Source: Manis javanica (taxonomy: Eukaryota; Chordata; Mammalia; Pholidota; Manidae). Taken from it: a DNA stretch of 64,000 bases. Under the pieces are notes generated by a model that was not told the DNA's origin, searched no databases, and saw nothing but the letters and a program-made list of their open reading frames with translations. The position numbers were made by a program, and so were the translations under genes. The stretch covers positions 40,803,034 through 40,867,033 of the forward strand of contig NC_133169.1 in assembly GCF_040802235.1 (NCBI RefSeq). Direction: 5' to 3'. Positions 22,610 through 34,756 of this stretch are shown here, one piece after another. Position 1 is the first letter of the stretch; each line of letters begins with the position of its first letter.

Positions 22610-24266
22610 AGTTACTGTGTGTTGACCTCCAATGAGTTCTGCACAGTGGTATAGAGGGCATGTCAAAGGGTGTGCAAAGTGTCTGTTTGTTTCTATGCAG
22701 AAGATCAAGGCCTAGCTTGGATACCCAGAAAATGAACTAAGATATGATATGAGGAGGAGCTTCCGGCATCAGCACTCTCTGGAGGACTTGTGCCGGGGAT
22801 GATCATCAAAAAGCCTCCACAGGGATCCGGACGATGCTGCGGTTGTGGTGGCATCCAGCCCACCGTCTCCTGGACTTGCCATAGGAATGAGGAGGGAGAT
22901 GTCTAGGCTGGCATGTGCATACAGTGAGACTACGAATTTGACCGGATCTGTATTGTTGGAACTCAACCAGGAGTTGGGATGGGTGCAAGTTGTAGCACTC
23001 CAAAATCTCATGACTATAGACTACCTATGGTTAAAAGAACATATGGGATGTGAACAGATCCCAGAAATGGGCTGCTTTAATTTGTCTGATTGTTCAAGTA
23101 CAGTTGGACAATATCCATCATATCATAGATAAATTTTCACAAATGCCTAGGGTGCCTAAATGGTTTTCTTGGCTTCACTGGAGATGGATGGTAATTATAG
23201 ATTTGCTTTGTTTATGTCACCGTATTCCTATTATGTTAATATGTGTGTGCAAATTAGTTAGTAGTTTAAAACCTATACATACTTAAGGTACTCTACAAGA
23301 AGATATGTCAAAGAAATAATCAATCCTCCCATGTTTCCTTCCATATGCTACATCTATAGCTTTTCTTCTTCCTTCCTAATTACAACCCTTAAGTAGAATT
23401 CGTGCCTCATATCAAATTTACCGAGTATCATAATTCCTCCAGGTGGTAAAGATACCTCGAGACAAGTGCTGGGCATAGAAGACACAGGGCATAAATCTGC
23501 AAAGAAGTAAAAAGCTAACCTTTTCAAACAATATGGCTTCTCTCTCACTTACCAACTTTACATTTCCCTGTATGGCCCCAGAAGATGACTGGTTAGCCAG
23601 AGACGGGTAAGATTCCTCAAGGGAGGAACAACCTAAGACAGGCACAGTCGCAGGGGGGCCATCAGGTGAGAATTTGGGGATCAACAGAGGTGAGGCTCAG
23701 AACCTCACCCCCCCCTGCTTTGAGAGAAATCTTCTGCAACCGTGGATGTCTTGCTGCCCTTGTCTAGCCTGGATTACTACTTGGTCCATAGGCACACACC
23801 TGATCATCTGATCATCTACATTTGCCCTCTTACAGCACTAAACTATGTTTTCTACCTTTATCTTGCATCTACCTACCACTTCAGCATTTTATTAAAAATA
23901 AAAATAATAATAATAATAGAGGGAGAAATGTGGGATCAACATATAAATCAAGTACAAAAATCAAACAAATATTCATATTTGACCTGATTGTTTATAGGTC
24001 ATAATGCGTGATCAAAACTGAAAGTTTCTGAGATGAATGCCCTTGTACTCTTCACCATGTAAGAATTTATTCACTATGTAAGAATTCGTTCACCATGTAA
24101 GAACTTGTTCGTTATGCTTCAGAAGATTGGAGACTGACGAGAATTAGGCTTGAGATGGATTAATGATTGTACATTGAGCATTGACCCCCCTATACTGAAT
24201 TTTATTGTTGTTAACAACCATTTGATCAATAAATATGAGAGATGACCTCTAAAAAAAAAAAAAAAA
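22610..24266 (+). mobile_element. Retrocopy 2 of the ERV env-LTR transcript
   Basis: From 23,046 it matches retrocopy 1 almost base for base to the AATAAA and a 16-base poly(A) tract (24,251-24,266). It extends about 400 bp further 5' into env ectodomain sequence. The exact 5' limit is unclear. The LTR-like 3' part contains repeated 'tgtaagaa.ttattcac' words (24,055-24,115), as does retrocopy 1. Confidence 0.65.
22845..23286 (+). pseudogene. Env transmembrane-subunit remnant in retrocopy 2
   Basis: Two overlapping frames give a 'LNQELGWVQVVALQNLMTI' helix, a 'GCEQIPEMGCFNLSD' Cys-containing loop, then (after a short deletion) 'VQLDNIHHIIDKFSQMP', the aromatic 'WFSWLHWRW' patch, a membrane helix and a short tail. 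This is the order of a retroviral Env transmembrane subunit from its second helix onward. The frame change lies near 23,090, where sequence present in retrocopy 1 is missing. The ERV family is not identified. Confidence 0.5.
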
Positions 24267-24355
24267 CTGGGAAGATATCATCCTCACTGGGATGGGATGT
24301 CTTTTCTTTTCTTGTTAAATAAACTCTTTTCTTGTTAAAAAAAATTATAATCAGT

Positions 24356-24991
24356 GTGGAAAATAACTATTAAATTTCACACTTGACTCGTTATGATTCA
24401 GAAGCTGTAAGTGCATTTGCATATTTAGTCTTACCAATACTTTGTCTAAGCAAGAGCCACATTCATTCTTTCACGCAAAAATTATTTAGATAATTTTTAT
24501 TTTATTTGTTTGCTAATTAAGTTATTAAAATTACATACCATGTAAAATACATTCCCTTAAAGAATGTACAATTGAGATAATGCATAATATTATGCACATT
24601 GAGACAATACAAAGCAAAGCAAGGTAAATGCCCAAGCTGGTGTGACAAACACACAGGAAGCTGTCACTGAATTCTGAAACCTAAACACTGGCGAAGGGTC
24701 CACAGTGGTTTTTACTGAGGAGGTGAATTTTTAAACATCTCCTTAGGGTCCCAGAGAGCTTTGTCCTAAAATGAAATGGAAGATGGATATTTCAAGAAAC
24801 AATATAATTATAGGAGATATATTAAATAGAAGTACTAAAAATTGAAATCTCTGAGTAAAATATAGCTAACAATTCATATCAATTACACACCAACATTTTT
24901 CTGAATCTCATCACTGGGCTCTTTGGCTTTTTAATCTAAGCTGTGCTTGTTGCCTTCCTTCCCTCCAGAGAGACCCCCGTGGAGAGAGGAG
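24356..24991. other. Upstream flank of the first OR pseudogene
   Basis: No gene is seen. A polypyrimidine stretch ending in AG (about 24,953-24,968) just before the OR start would suit the acceptor site of the usual upstream intron of OR genes; this is weak evidence. Confidence 0.3.
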
Positions 24992-25917
24992 ATGGATGGC
25001 TGCAATCTCACCACCGTGAGTCACTTTATCCTCACGGGGCTCTCTGACCTCTCCGACGTGCGCTATCCTCTCTTTGCGGTCTTTGCTGTCCTCTACCAGG
25101 TCACTTTGGTGAGAAATGGGGCCATTCTCTTGGCCATCAGGACTGAGAAGAAGTTTCGCACACCCTTGTATTACTTTCTAGCCAATCTGTCCCTCTTAGA
25201 CATATTCTGCCCATCAGCTACTGTCCCCAAGATGCTGGACAACCTCTTGACTGGGAATCACAGCATTTCCTTCCTGGGCTGTGCTTTGGAGTGTACTTCC
25301 TGAAAACAGTGGTAGGGACTGCGGTCTTCCTTCTCAGTGTCATGGCTTATGACCGGTACGTGGCCATCTGCTTCCCCCTCCGTTACATCCTCATCATGAC
25401 TGAGGCTCGCTGTGCCCAGCTGAGAGCTGGGACCTGGGAAGAAGGGTTTCTCAATTCCCTCATCCACACTGTGTCCACCATCCGCCAGTCTTTCTGCAAG
25501 TCCAATCAGGTTAACCATTCCTACTGTGACATCCCTCCACTGGTGGCTCTCTCCTGCTCATCCAAATCCATGATAGGCATGCTCGCATTACTGGAAAGGG
25601 GGATTTTGGGGATTGGTGCCTTCCTGACCACCTTTATCTCTTATATCTACATCATATCTGCCATCCTGAAAATCTGGTCTGTGGAAGGGAAGCGCAAAGC
25701 CTTCTCCACATGTGCCTCCTATGTCCTGGTGGTTTGTTTGTTCTATGGCACAACCATATTCACCTACATGCGACCCTCCTCCAGTCAACGCTCTCAAGTC
25801 AGACACAGACTCATCTCCATGCTCTACGGGGATATCACCCCAATGCTAAACCCCTTGATTTACAGCTTGAGGAACACAGAGGTGAAAGGGGCACTCAGGA
25901 GGGTCTTATGTCACTGA
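24992..25917 (+). pseudogene. Class II olfactory receptor pseudogene (OR-1)
   Basis: ORs are seven-helix G-protein-coupled receptors of olfactory neurons encoded in one exon of about 310 codons. This copy starts at ATG (MDGCNLTTVSHF). It has helix 2 'FLANLSLLDI', helix 3 'VMAYDRYVAICFPLRY', helix 6 'KAFSTCASYVLVV' and helix 7 'PMLNPLIYSLRN', so total length is normal. A frameshift near 25,290-25,300, just before helix 3 ('CALECTS' then stop; the other frame resumes 'YFLKTVVG'), is the only clear lesion. Helix 1 has 'VRNG', close to the usual GN motif. It is not of the OR14-like type found downstream; I do not assign a subfamily. Confidence 0.85.
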
Positions 25918-26345
25918 GCATGTTTACAGGAAATGCAATAGTAAAACAGAATGACTTAATGCTCGCTTATAAGTAGGTTCCTGGAAGTAATTTTTAGTTG
26001 ATACAGAATATATATATATAAAGCATATGTAATTTCTCAGCAGTTTTCTCCTACCTTGGAGATCCCAGTTGCATTTAAACTTTAGTTCCCTATCTGGCGA
26101 CCAAATCAAGTATATACCTACCTTCTCTATTTCTTATTATAACTGCACTTTCTGTCATTTGATATCATATCTTATTCTTACATACATTCTCTTTCCATTA
26201 TCAATAAGTGTAATGCCCACTTAATTAGTGAGATGTACTTTGCTACTCTAAGACATCCTGTTTTTTTCCAATTGTCAAAGATCTGTTAGTGATTCTTAAT
26301 ACTTTCCAAATGATAGACTTCATAGGTATTTGTGCCGCAGAATTA
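25918..26345. other. Flank between OR-1 and the inverted repeat
   Basis: AT-rich sequence with a short (TA)n run near 26,011-26,020. No gene or clear repeat. Confidence 0.3.
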
Positions 26346-26349
26346 GAGT

Positions 26350-29300
26350 ATAAAAAAATAAATGAACTTAGACCTTTTCCAGTTATGACATCCTAACCTC
26401 ATGGCGGACTTATTTGGTGAATTTTGGCTTTGAGTATTTTAATAGTGTCACGATAAGGGCTTTGGAGGAAGCATTAGAGCAACTTTTCTATGTGCATCAT
26501 GGAAGTTCCAAATTGAGAAATAAGTTAAATTACACTGCAGATTTCCAAGCCATAGAGAGAACAATGAACAACAATATAGATAAAGATGATGAGCAAAAAT
26601 CATTAGATTCAAGTTTTTGGAACTCTCAGAACCATAGATATGCTCAACATTCACATGGTCATACAATTTAGAACATAAACATTTATTCACTCCTGATTAA
26701 AATGCAACATTAAGTAAACCACACTGCGCACCACTATTTTGCCACGCGAGGGAGCCCACTAGGATATATTCCCAGGGAAACACCAGAGAAAAGGCCACAG
26801 CTCAGGAGCCAGAGTGTGAGGAGTGAAATAGTCATGCCACAGCCACATGCCTCTGTTCAGTCCAGGTTAATAAGTTTTCAAACAGAAATGCACTCATGGT
26901 TCCCAAGAGAGTTATGTTCGCCTCTTGGTTCACTGTTTTCTCAGAGGACAATATGTAACAAATTGAAAACTACTTGATGCTCTTTTAAATACTAAAAGAC
27001 TTCAGACAAGACCAACTCCTTTATCTTCTCCCAAATACCATGTATAACGGCATGAAAAAGAAATGTAGAAAAAGACGAACTGGGAATGATCAGACCACTA
27101 CAAGTTTGAATCATCAGGCAAGTAGGGGTGCTGGGGCTTCATAAGTCTGTAGGAAAATAAGTGGGGGAATAAAGCCTCCTGAGCTACATGTGACCAGCTG
27201 TTGCAAGAAATCTTCCGTGTTTGAAAAAGTAAATATCAGGCAATTAGCTGAGACATGCAACATCTAAACTTCCTCTCAAGTTTGCTTACTTCAAGATTTT
27301 CTTCCTCTCAGATTGCCAGGATAGAACGGCAGGCTCTGGGGCAAGTGTCAGACTCTCTGTCCACAGTGTCCCCAACCGGTGTCGCACATGAGCCAGAGGT
27401 GTGACTGTCTCGACACACACCATCAGGGACTGTGTGAGTGCCTCACCCTTGTTGTGGGCCTGGAAATAAATGTAAATCTTAGAATAAACATTAAAAGAAT
27501 CTCATTAAACATCTTTACTAGGAAATCTTAGCCTAAAATAATTAACATTGACTTGTGACTAATCTTGAATAGAAAATAACGATATGATAACTGGAATATA
27601 GATACCACAGAGAGTCATCTCTTTTATTATTTGTATGTGTGAGAAAGAACAAAATTGTAAAGCCCACCTAAGCTCTTCTAAACCTGTGTAAAATAGGATT
27701 ATATCAGTACTTAATTAAATGTCTTCTTGTGGGGTGCCAATGTGATTACGCTCTAATATCTAAAGTAATTAGGAGATTGCCTGTCACACACTTGAATACA
27801 ATCAATATTATTAATAGTATAAGCTATAAACCTGGTGTGGAGATACATGTTTCACAGGAATCATAAACCCACTGTCGACATTTTTAAATGTAGAAAGACC
27901 TAGCACCAGAAAGGAATGATAGTTTCCTATCTCAGGAAATAAATTATTACAATGCTTGTTGGAAAAATACACCTAGTTCTGCATCAAATATGCCACCCTA
28001 ACTCTTGTTTGTCTTTAATATTTGCCAAGTGTGGGTAGGTTTGGGCATTGCAATGTGGGTGAGAAATAGATCATTCGAGGAAGCATGAGAAAAACTATTA
28101 TTTGTCTACATTACACAAATTCACATTCTAAATATGTCCTCTCAGAGGGCAGTTAGTGTGAACAGTATTAAAAAATAAAGCACAGAGTTCTGACATCCTT
28201 GGGAAGAAGCATTTCCAGAAGGATATACCCAATGATTTTATAGCTAAGGATCTAGTAAAAACCTATGGTATTTTCTTGAAGACTGTGTAAAAATTCACTA
28301 ACATCTAGTTCAGTAGTGCTGTGTGGATGGCAGAGACCCTCACTGTCAACAACTCCTTAAAAGTCTCCAGGTTTCCCTGCTTCCTAGTTGCCTAGCTCCA
28401 AAGTAAATGCTTGACTGCTTCCATCTCAGCATTTTAGCTGCTTCAGGCAAATCTCCCTCAGAGAGGTCAAATTAAAGAAGTCTTTATACGAGGAGTGAAG
28501 TCATCATTGCCTTGATAGACTTCTTGGTTTGACTTACAAGTTAATTATGTAACACTCTGAATAGCACACTTGTAACATGGACTTCTAAAGGTGTTACTGT
28601 CTTAACCAGAATAGTTGTCTACTCCCCCCTCTCAACAATCTGAAAAGGCTTGACATTTGGGGCATTCATTTGAGATCCTATTTTTTTTTTTTGAGAAAGT
28701 AGTCACCAATAGATATTTTGTGGATATTGATATTTGTGATAAATGGGAAGTTATATTTTTCACCATTCAACTAAATAATTTTATGGTGCTTTCATAAAAT
28801 ACTTCCTTTACTACATTTGTCTCAGATACTAAATAAATTCTCTTCGTAGGATACGTTTCTGCTGTTGTGATGTTATTCATCATTGCTCTGTTTCTACTTA
28901 TCATAGTCAGTTTACTCTCAACCGTTAAACTGATTAGTGTGATTCCATCCTGACACTAAAAATATGATTCAGTGTGGGAGTCAGTGTATGTGCAAGATTG
29001 TGTGAGCATAGATAAAAACATGGGTGGGTACATGTAGAAGCAGATTGTGAGTGAGGAGCAGTAGATTTTTCCCCATATTCCATTTTCTTCTTTCATTTAT
29101 CATCTATTATTACTGTTTTTATCAAAATGTAATAAATCTACAGTTACTAAATCCCTGCTCAGATTTTCCATCTTTCTACCGCTAATTTAATTTGTCTTCA
29201 TTAGTGTAATACATTTTAGCATAAAATTAAATAAAAAAGTACTTTTATTTTTTGTGGATAAAGGAGAGTTCACACATTTGAATTTGATGAATACAACTAA

Positions 29301-31025
29301 GCATTATAAGCAATACACCCAGTTTATAGATGGAAATTTCACAGGAATCTTAAACACGACCTCAGATATTTTAAAAAGTCCTTTTACAAAGAAATATTCA
29401 GTGATTATTTTCTACATATTTGAATGGCTTTTAAATTGATTGCATTGTATCACTGATTTTATTTAGAGTATTAAAATAATGATTCAGGATATATTTCATA
29501 AAGATACAGATTTCCTCAACAAATATATCAGGCCCTATGGAAAAGAATATTTTTTGAATTCTTTCTTCAATCTGCTAACTTAACATATATCATTTTCTAA
29601 CATATTATGAATTGTAAATTGAGGAAGGCTTAAACATTAACATGTATATAGGGAGAGTAAAAACATGCATGTCTTATAAACACAAAACAGACACATTCAT
29701 ACAGGAATGAGGCAGGAATTATTAAAAGGAAGACAAACATGAACCTGATGTGTGTCCTTATCTTCCTTCATCCCTTGTAGAGTGAGATTCAGTGTGACTA
29801 CAGTGTGAACAGACCGGGAAACATGACCCACCTCACGGCACTGATGGGCTTCTTCCTCCTGGAATTCTCTGACTCCAGGAAGCTCCAGGTTTCACTTGCC
29901 TTTCTATTCCTGCCCATTTACATGGCATCCCTCCTGGGGAATCTTCTCATCATAATTCTTGTCACCTTGGGTCCATGCCTTCACACCTCCATGTACTTCT
30001 TCCTGGAGAACTTATCATCCATTGATGCTTGTCTCATTTCCATCACAGTTCCAAAATTTATTCTGAATTGCTGTTACACAGGAACCTCATTTCTTACTCA
30101 GAATGTGTGTCACGGGTGTTGTTAGTGATTCACTTTCTGGGCCTGAGCTTCTCCTTCTAACAGCCACATCCTATGACCTCTACATGGCCATCTGTCTCCC
30201 GCTGCGCTATGCTGTCCTCATGAGCAGGGGAGTCTGTGTGAAGATGGCAGCTGCCTCCTGGGTCCTTGGGAGCATCTTTGGAACCTTGTACTCAGCTGAA
30301 ACTTTCTCTTTCTGTGGCTCCAAAAACCTCCCTCAGTTTTTCTGCGATGTGCCCTCCCTACTGAAGATGTCTTGTTCACAGACTCATTCGCCATTGATGT
30401 TAGTGTGGCAGTTGGTGTCATGTATGCACTTTTCTGTTTGGTGTCCATTGACTTTCATATGTTTACATTTTTAAGACAGTACTGAGAATGCCATCATTAC
30501 AAGGACAGTCAAAAGCCTCTTCCTCCTGTATACTCCATCTTATACTTGTGACAACATGTACTGTGACAGGCACCACTGCATATCTGAAGCCAGTCCCTGA
30601 TTCCCCAAATATTGTGCACTTTTTGGTGTCTGCTTTCTATACTGGGTTCCCTCCATCTTTGAACCCAGTAATATACAGTCTAAGAAACAAAGAAATCAAG
30701 GCAGCTTGTGCAAGATTCTATGGAAACTAGCCCTTATAGATTCTCCAGGAAAAAACAATGGAACTAGTATCTATAAAGCTAAATTCCATGATTTAACAAA
30801 CTATATAGCTTCATAATAATCTAGGGCAGACATTGCTATCTCTATGTAACTAAGTGCTTATTCTATTTGAAATGGTAAAATAATATTGATTGTTTTATGA
30901 TAGTTAATCAATTGTCATTATCTCAGAACCTACAAGAACTGTGTATTTGTGACCTACAGTGTGTTCAAGTTAAGCAATCTTCAGAAATACTATGACAGGT
31001 TTTAAAATGGCCTACTGATGTCAAT
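26350..31025. repeat. Left arm of a large inverted repeat
   Basis: About 4.6 kb recurs in reverse complement at 35,515-39,848 and, beyond the ERV-D insertion, at 47,438-47,740. Matches can be followed through the OR pseudogene, the 'gagaaaaggccacagctcaggagccagagtg' block (26,790) and the block at 26,420-26,650. Arms are roughly 90-95% alike by eye. The inner end is near 'ggcctactgatg' (31,020). The outer end is uncertain (26,340-26,380). Apart from the OR, the arm holds no recognisable gene. Confidence 0.85.
29823..30730 (+). pseudogene. OR14-like olfactory receptor pseudogene, left arm (OR-2)
   Basis: Recognised by 'MTHLTALMGFFLLEFSDSRKLQ', 'FCDVPSLLKMSC', 'AYLKPVPDSP' and 'NPVIYSLRNKEIKAA', words typical of the OR14 family; the family call is from memory. 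Full length would be about 305 codons, but four frames are needed. A frameshift after helix 3 begins leads to a stop at 30,123. A one-base deletion near 30,388 is absent from the right-arm copy. A frameshift near 30,475 before 'MPSLQGQ' is shared with it. The helix 3 signature reads DLYMAIC instead of DRYVAIC. The ATG at 29,823 is preferred because it matches the family start; one lies 18 bases upstream. Confidence 0.85.
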
Positions 31026-31029
31026 GTAT

Positions 31030-31340
31030 TCAAATTTAAAAATAAAAATATAAGTATCACACATTATATGATTCAATTTACTTGTAATTTCCAGAGTAGG
31101 ATATTTTCAGACACAGGAAATAGATTTGTGGTTGCAAAGGCAAAGAGGTATGGGCAGTGTGGTGGGAGGGCAAGGGACTGATGGTTAAAGGGTGGAGGCT
31201 TTCTTCTTGAGACAACGAAACTATTCTCAAATTGATCGTAGTGATGGGAACAATAATATGTGAATGAACTAAAATCCATCAACATGTTTATTTTAAATCA
31301 CTAAATTATATCTCAATGAAACTGTTTACATGCTTTAAAA
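31030..31340 (+). repeat. Old L1 3' fragment in the spacer
   Basis: Resembles plus-strand L1 3' ends: 'ttccagagtaggatattttcagacacagg', then 'gtggttgcaaaggcaaagagg' and 'gggagggcaagggactg'. It sits exactly at the inner boundary of the left arm. Confidence 0.55.
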
Positions 31341-31639
31341 ATCTACCATAATAGAAAATAACAAAGATAGATGATTCAAAAATCTAAATCAAGTACCTAA
31401 CTATTTCAGAAATTTACCATGAATATATAAAGTTACAAGCTGATATACATACAGAAATGAAATTGATTTTATAATGAACAGAGATGTGATCATAATACAC
31501 ATATAAATAAGATATTCATACATATTATTTATTTCCTCAGTACATATATTTGTGCATCTAAAATACTAACGTATTATTAAACTATGGTTAACTTTAAAAA
31601 AAAATTATGAAGAGATAAACAGATACATTTTAATGTTAA

Positions 31640-34600
31640 TGGATTATAATATCTAAGGATGCTGTGAGTGACATGCATGTATCCTTTCATGTTAATGTTT
31701 TAATTGTCATAGGATAAGCACTCAGATGTAGAAATGCTGGGTCATATGATAATTGTGTATTTAATTTTTTTAAGTAACCTCTTAACAATTCCATAGTGGC
31801 TGAACCAATTTACATTCTGACCATCAGTGCACAAAGATTTCCTTTATCCGTATCCTTACCTATATGGTTAATTCCTGTAATATTGAAATTGACTCTTAAA
31901 GGCATGAGGCAATGTCTCACTGTGATTTTGTCTCACATTTCCCTGATGGTCAGTGATGCTGAGTGCTTTCCATTCATGGCATCAGCCCCTTTCATTTTCT
32001 ATTTTGTATTAAAGTATAGTTAATATACAATATTGTTTTCAAGTATACAACACAGTGATTCATCAGTTACACACATTATTAAATCCTCATCTCAATTAGT
32101 GCAGTTACTATCTGTCAACACAGGAAAATGTTACAGAATCATCGTCAATATTTTCCATGCTGCAATACCATCCCTTTGACCAACCTATGATAGAGATTTT
32201 TGTGTCTCTTTATCACCCTCACTCACCCCACCCACATCAACTGCTCCCCTATAACCACCAGCACTCCTCAGTGTCTATGAGTCTACTGCTGTTTTGTTCA
32301 TTTGCTTTGCTTTAAGAATCCACCTATAAAGGAAATCATATGGTATTAGTCTCTCTCTGTTTGGCTCATTTCACTAAGCACAACACCCTCTAAATCCATC
32401 CATGTTGTAATGGCAGGATTTCTTTCTTTTTATAGCTGAATAATATTCCATTGTGTGTACATATCACATCTTCTTTATCCATTCATCTATTGATAGGCAC
32501 TTTGGTTGTTTCCATGTCTTGGCTATTATAAATAATGTGGCCACAAACATAGGGGGGCACATATACCTACAAATCAGAGATTTTCTTTTCATTGGGTAAA
32601 TTCCAGGAAGTAGAGATACTGGGTCATATGGAATCTCTATATTTCTTGAGGAACCTGCATACTATTTTCTACTGTAGTGTCTGTCCCAACTGCATTCCCA
32701 CCACCGGTGCAGGAGGGATCCTTTTTCCCCACATCCTTACCAGTACTTGTTATTTTTTGTAAGAAAACTTCTATACAGCAAAGGACACCATTAATGAAAC
32801 AAAAGGATAAACTATGATATGAGAGAATGTATTTGTAAAAGATATATCTGACAAGGAGTAAACACCCAAACTATATAAAAAACTCATAAAACTCAAAACC
32901 AAATAAACGAACCCAGTTCAAATATGGGCAGAGTACCTCAACAGAAATTTTCCCAGTGATGAAGCACAGATGGCCACCAGGCACTTTAAAGGATGCTCTG
33001 CCTCACTGGCCATCAGGGGAATGCAAACCAAACCCACACTGAGGTAGCACCTCACACCAGTCAGAAAAGCCCTTTTTAAAATTGGATTGTTTTCTCTTTG
33101 GTGTTTATTTGTATCAGTTCTATGTATTTTGGATATTAATCTCTTATTTGATATCTGACTTGCAAATGTCTTATCCTACTTTGTGTTTCCCTTTCTCTTG
33201 TTGATGTTTCCCCCTGCTGTGCAGAAGGTTTTTAGTTTAACGTGGTCCTGTTTTTGTATCTTTGCTTTGTTCTCCTTGTTTGAAGAGATATATAGGAACA
33301 ATATTACCTGGACCAATGTCCTAAGGTTACTGCCTATGTTTCTCTAAGTGTTTAGAGTTTCAGGTCTTATGTTATATCTTGAAATCAAGTCAGGTTTATT
33401 TTTGTATATAGTATAAGAAAGTGGCTCAGATTATTTGGCACGCAGCTTTCCAGTTTTCCACTGATCTAAGTACAGATTTATTTATTTGCTCTCCATTCTG
33501 TTCCATTGATCTGTGGTTTTGTTTTTGCACTACTAACATACAGATTTGATTCCTATGTGCTTCTGTATTGTGTGAGGTCAGGGAGTGTGATACCCTCAGC
33601 TTTTTCTTTCTCAAGGCAGCTTTGGTTATTCAGGGTCTTTTCTGGTTCCATACACGTTTTAGGATTATTCTAGTTCTGTGAAAAATCTCGTTAGTAATTT
33701 GATAAGAATTGCATTGAATCTAAATAAATGTCTATGCTTTGTATAGCATGGACATTTAACAATATTCAAACTTCTGATCCATGAAAATGGTATATTTTTC
33801 CTTTATTCTGTCAATGTCAGTGTTTCATCATGCAGTTCTTTCACTGCCTTGGTTAACTGTATTTCTTGGTAATTTATTCTTTTTAATGCAATTGGAAATG
33901 GATTTATTTCTTAACTTCCTTTTCTGATAGGTTGTTATTAGGGTATAGAAATGTGAAGATTGCCATGTATTAGTTTTCTCTCCTGCATCTTTACTGATTT
34001 CATTTATTCTAATAGTTTCTTGTGGGATTTTCTATATACATTGTCATGTCGCCTGCAAATAATGACAGTTCTACTTCCTTCTTGACAACTTGGATACTTT
34101 TTATGACTTTTTTCTGTCTAATTGCCATGGCCTGCACTTCTAGTATGGAATGTGCATGGTGAGAATGGCCATGCTTGTGTGTGCCTGATCTCAGAGGAAA
34201 AAGTGTTGGCAATTCACCAGTGACTATGTTGTGTTAAAGGAAAAGGACAAGTACTTAATGGGATCCCTTAAAGTTAGGGCCCCCACAAACCATGGTTGAA
34301 TACCTAAACTAATTGCTGATTCAGCCCCTCAAGAGTGTAACTTTAAGTGCCCATAGTGGAGTTTCCCAGAGACTGATGTCAGGGAGACCTTTGCCTTAGG
34401 TATATTTTCTTGTGTAAAAAATGCATTCCTTCCTACTTTTAATATTTTATTGAGGTATATATAAAAAATGCAGAAATCTTCAGGTATAGCTTGATGAATT
34501 TTGGCATGTGTATAGACACATGTAACCATTACCCAAAGTTATCAAACATGCTCACTAATTTATTTTACCGTCACCTAATTTGGCTTTCTGTCCAGCCCGC

Positions 34601-34755
34601 TCCACTTTGGTAACCACCAGTCTATTCTCCGTGTTGATGAGTCTATTTCAGTTTTGTTTGTTTTGTTTTTTGATTCCACATATAAGTGACTCATACAGTA
34701 TTTTTCTTTCTCTGTCTAACTGATTTAACTTAGCATAATACCCTCTAGTTCCTCT
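31640..34755 (-). repeat. Mosaic of old L1 pieces in the spacer, mostly minus strand
   Basis: 31,640-31,980, 31,985-32,758, 33,070-34,250 and 34,430-34,755 read as L1 on the minus strand (for example 'tgaataatattccattgtg', 'tgtgcagaaggtttttagttt'). A block of about 310 bp at 32,760-33,067 reads L1 ORF2 on the plus strand ('cttctatacagcaaaggacacc'). The last minus piece is a separate 3' end. No frame is intact. Confidence 0.65.
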
Positions 34756-34756
34756 A

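Larger units (their letters stand above)
16037..24345 (+). mobile_element. L1-A: full-length L1 with a ~1.9-kb 3' extension
   Basis: The L1 has a GC-rich 5' UTR starting 'agagaggtgaagccaggatggcgg' (16,037), ORF1, ORF2 and a 3' UTR with a G-rich tract (22,192-22,201), ending in an A tract near 22,412. Non-L1 sequence follows to an AATAAA and a short A tract (24,319-24,345). The candidate target duplication is 'aaaagtataatcag' before 16,037 and 'aaaattataatcag' ending at 24,354, one mismatch, at a 'ttat/aaaa' site typical of L1 endonuclease. No duplication was seen around the L1 body alone. The unit may therefore have been copied as one read-through RNA. Confidence 0.65.
22426..24345 (+). mobile_element. 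3' extension of L1-A: nested poly(A)-ended segments
   Basis: Four A-rich ends follow one another: the L1 tail (about 22,412), 'aattaaaaaaaaaaaa' (22,597-22,609), the 16-base tract at 24,251-24,266 and the final short tract near 24,337-24,345. The third segment is the ERV retrocopy. This pattern fits serial 3' transduction, or insertion of retrocopies into older L1 tails. A (GAAA)n run lies at 22,424-22,450. Confidence 0.5.

Noticed and set aside
24055-24120. Regular 'tgtaagaa...ttcac' words resembling a short repeat array
   Set aside because: Only three imperfect units, present equally in retrocopy 1 and part of the LTR-like sequence. Not a CRISPR array, and the genome is mammalian.
27300-27480. 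GC-richer block with 'cagtgtccccaacc' words, considered as an exon or LTR
   Set aside because: No frame or splice signals. It recurs only as the inverted copy at 39,090-39,190, so it is explained by the palindrome.
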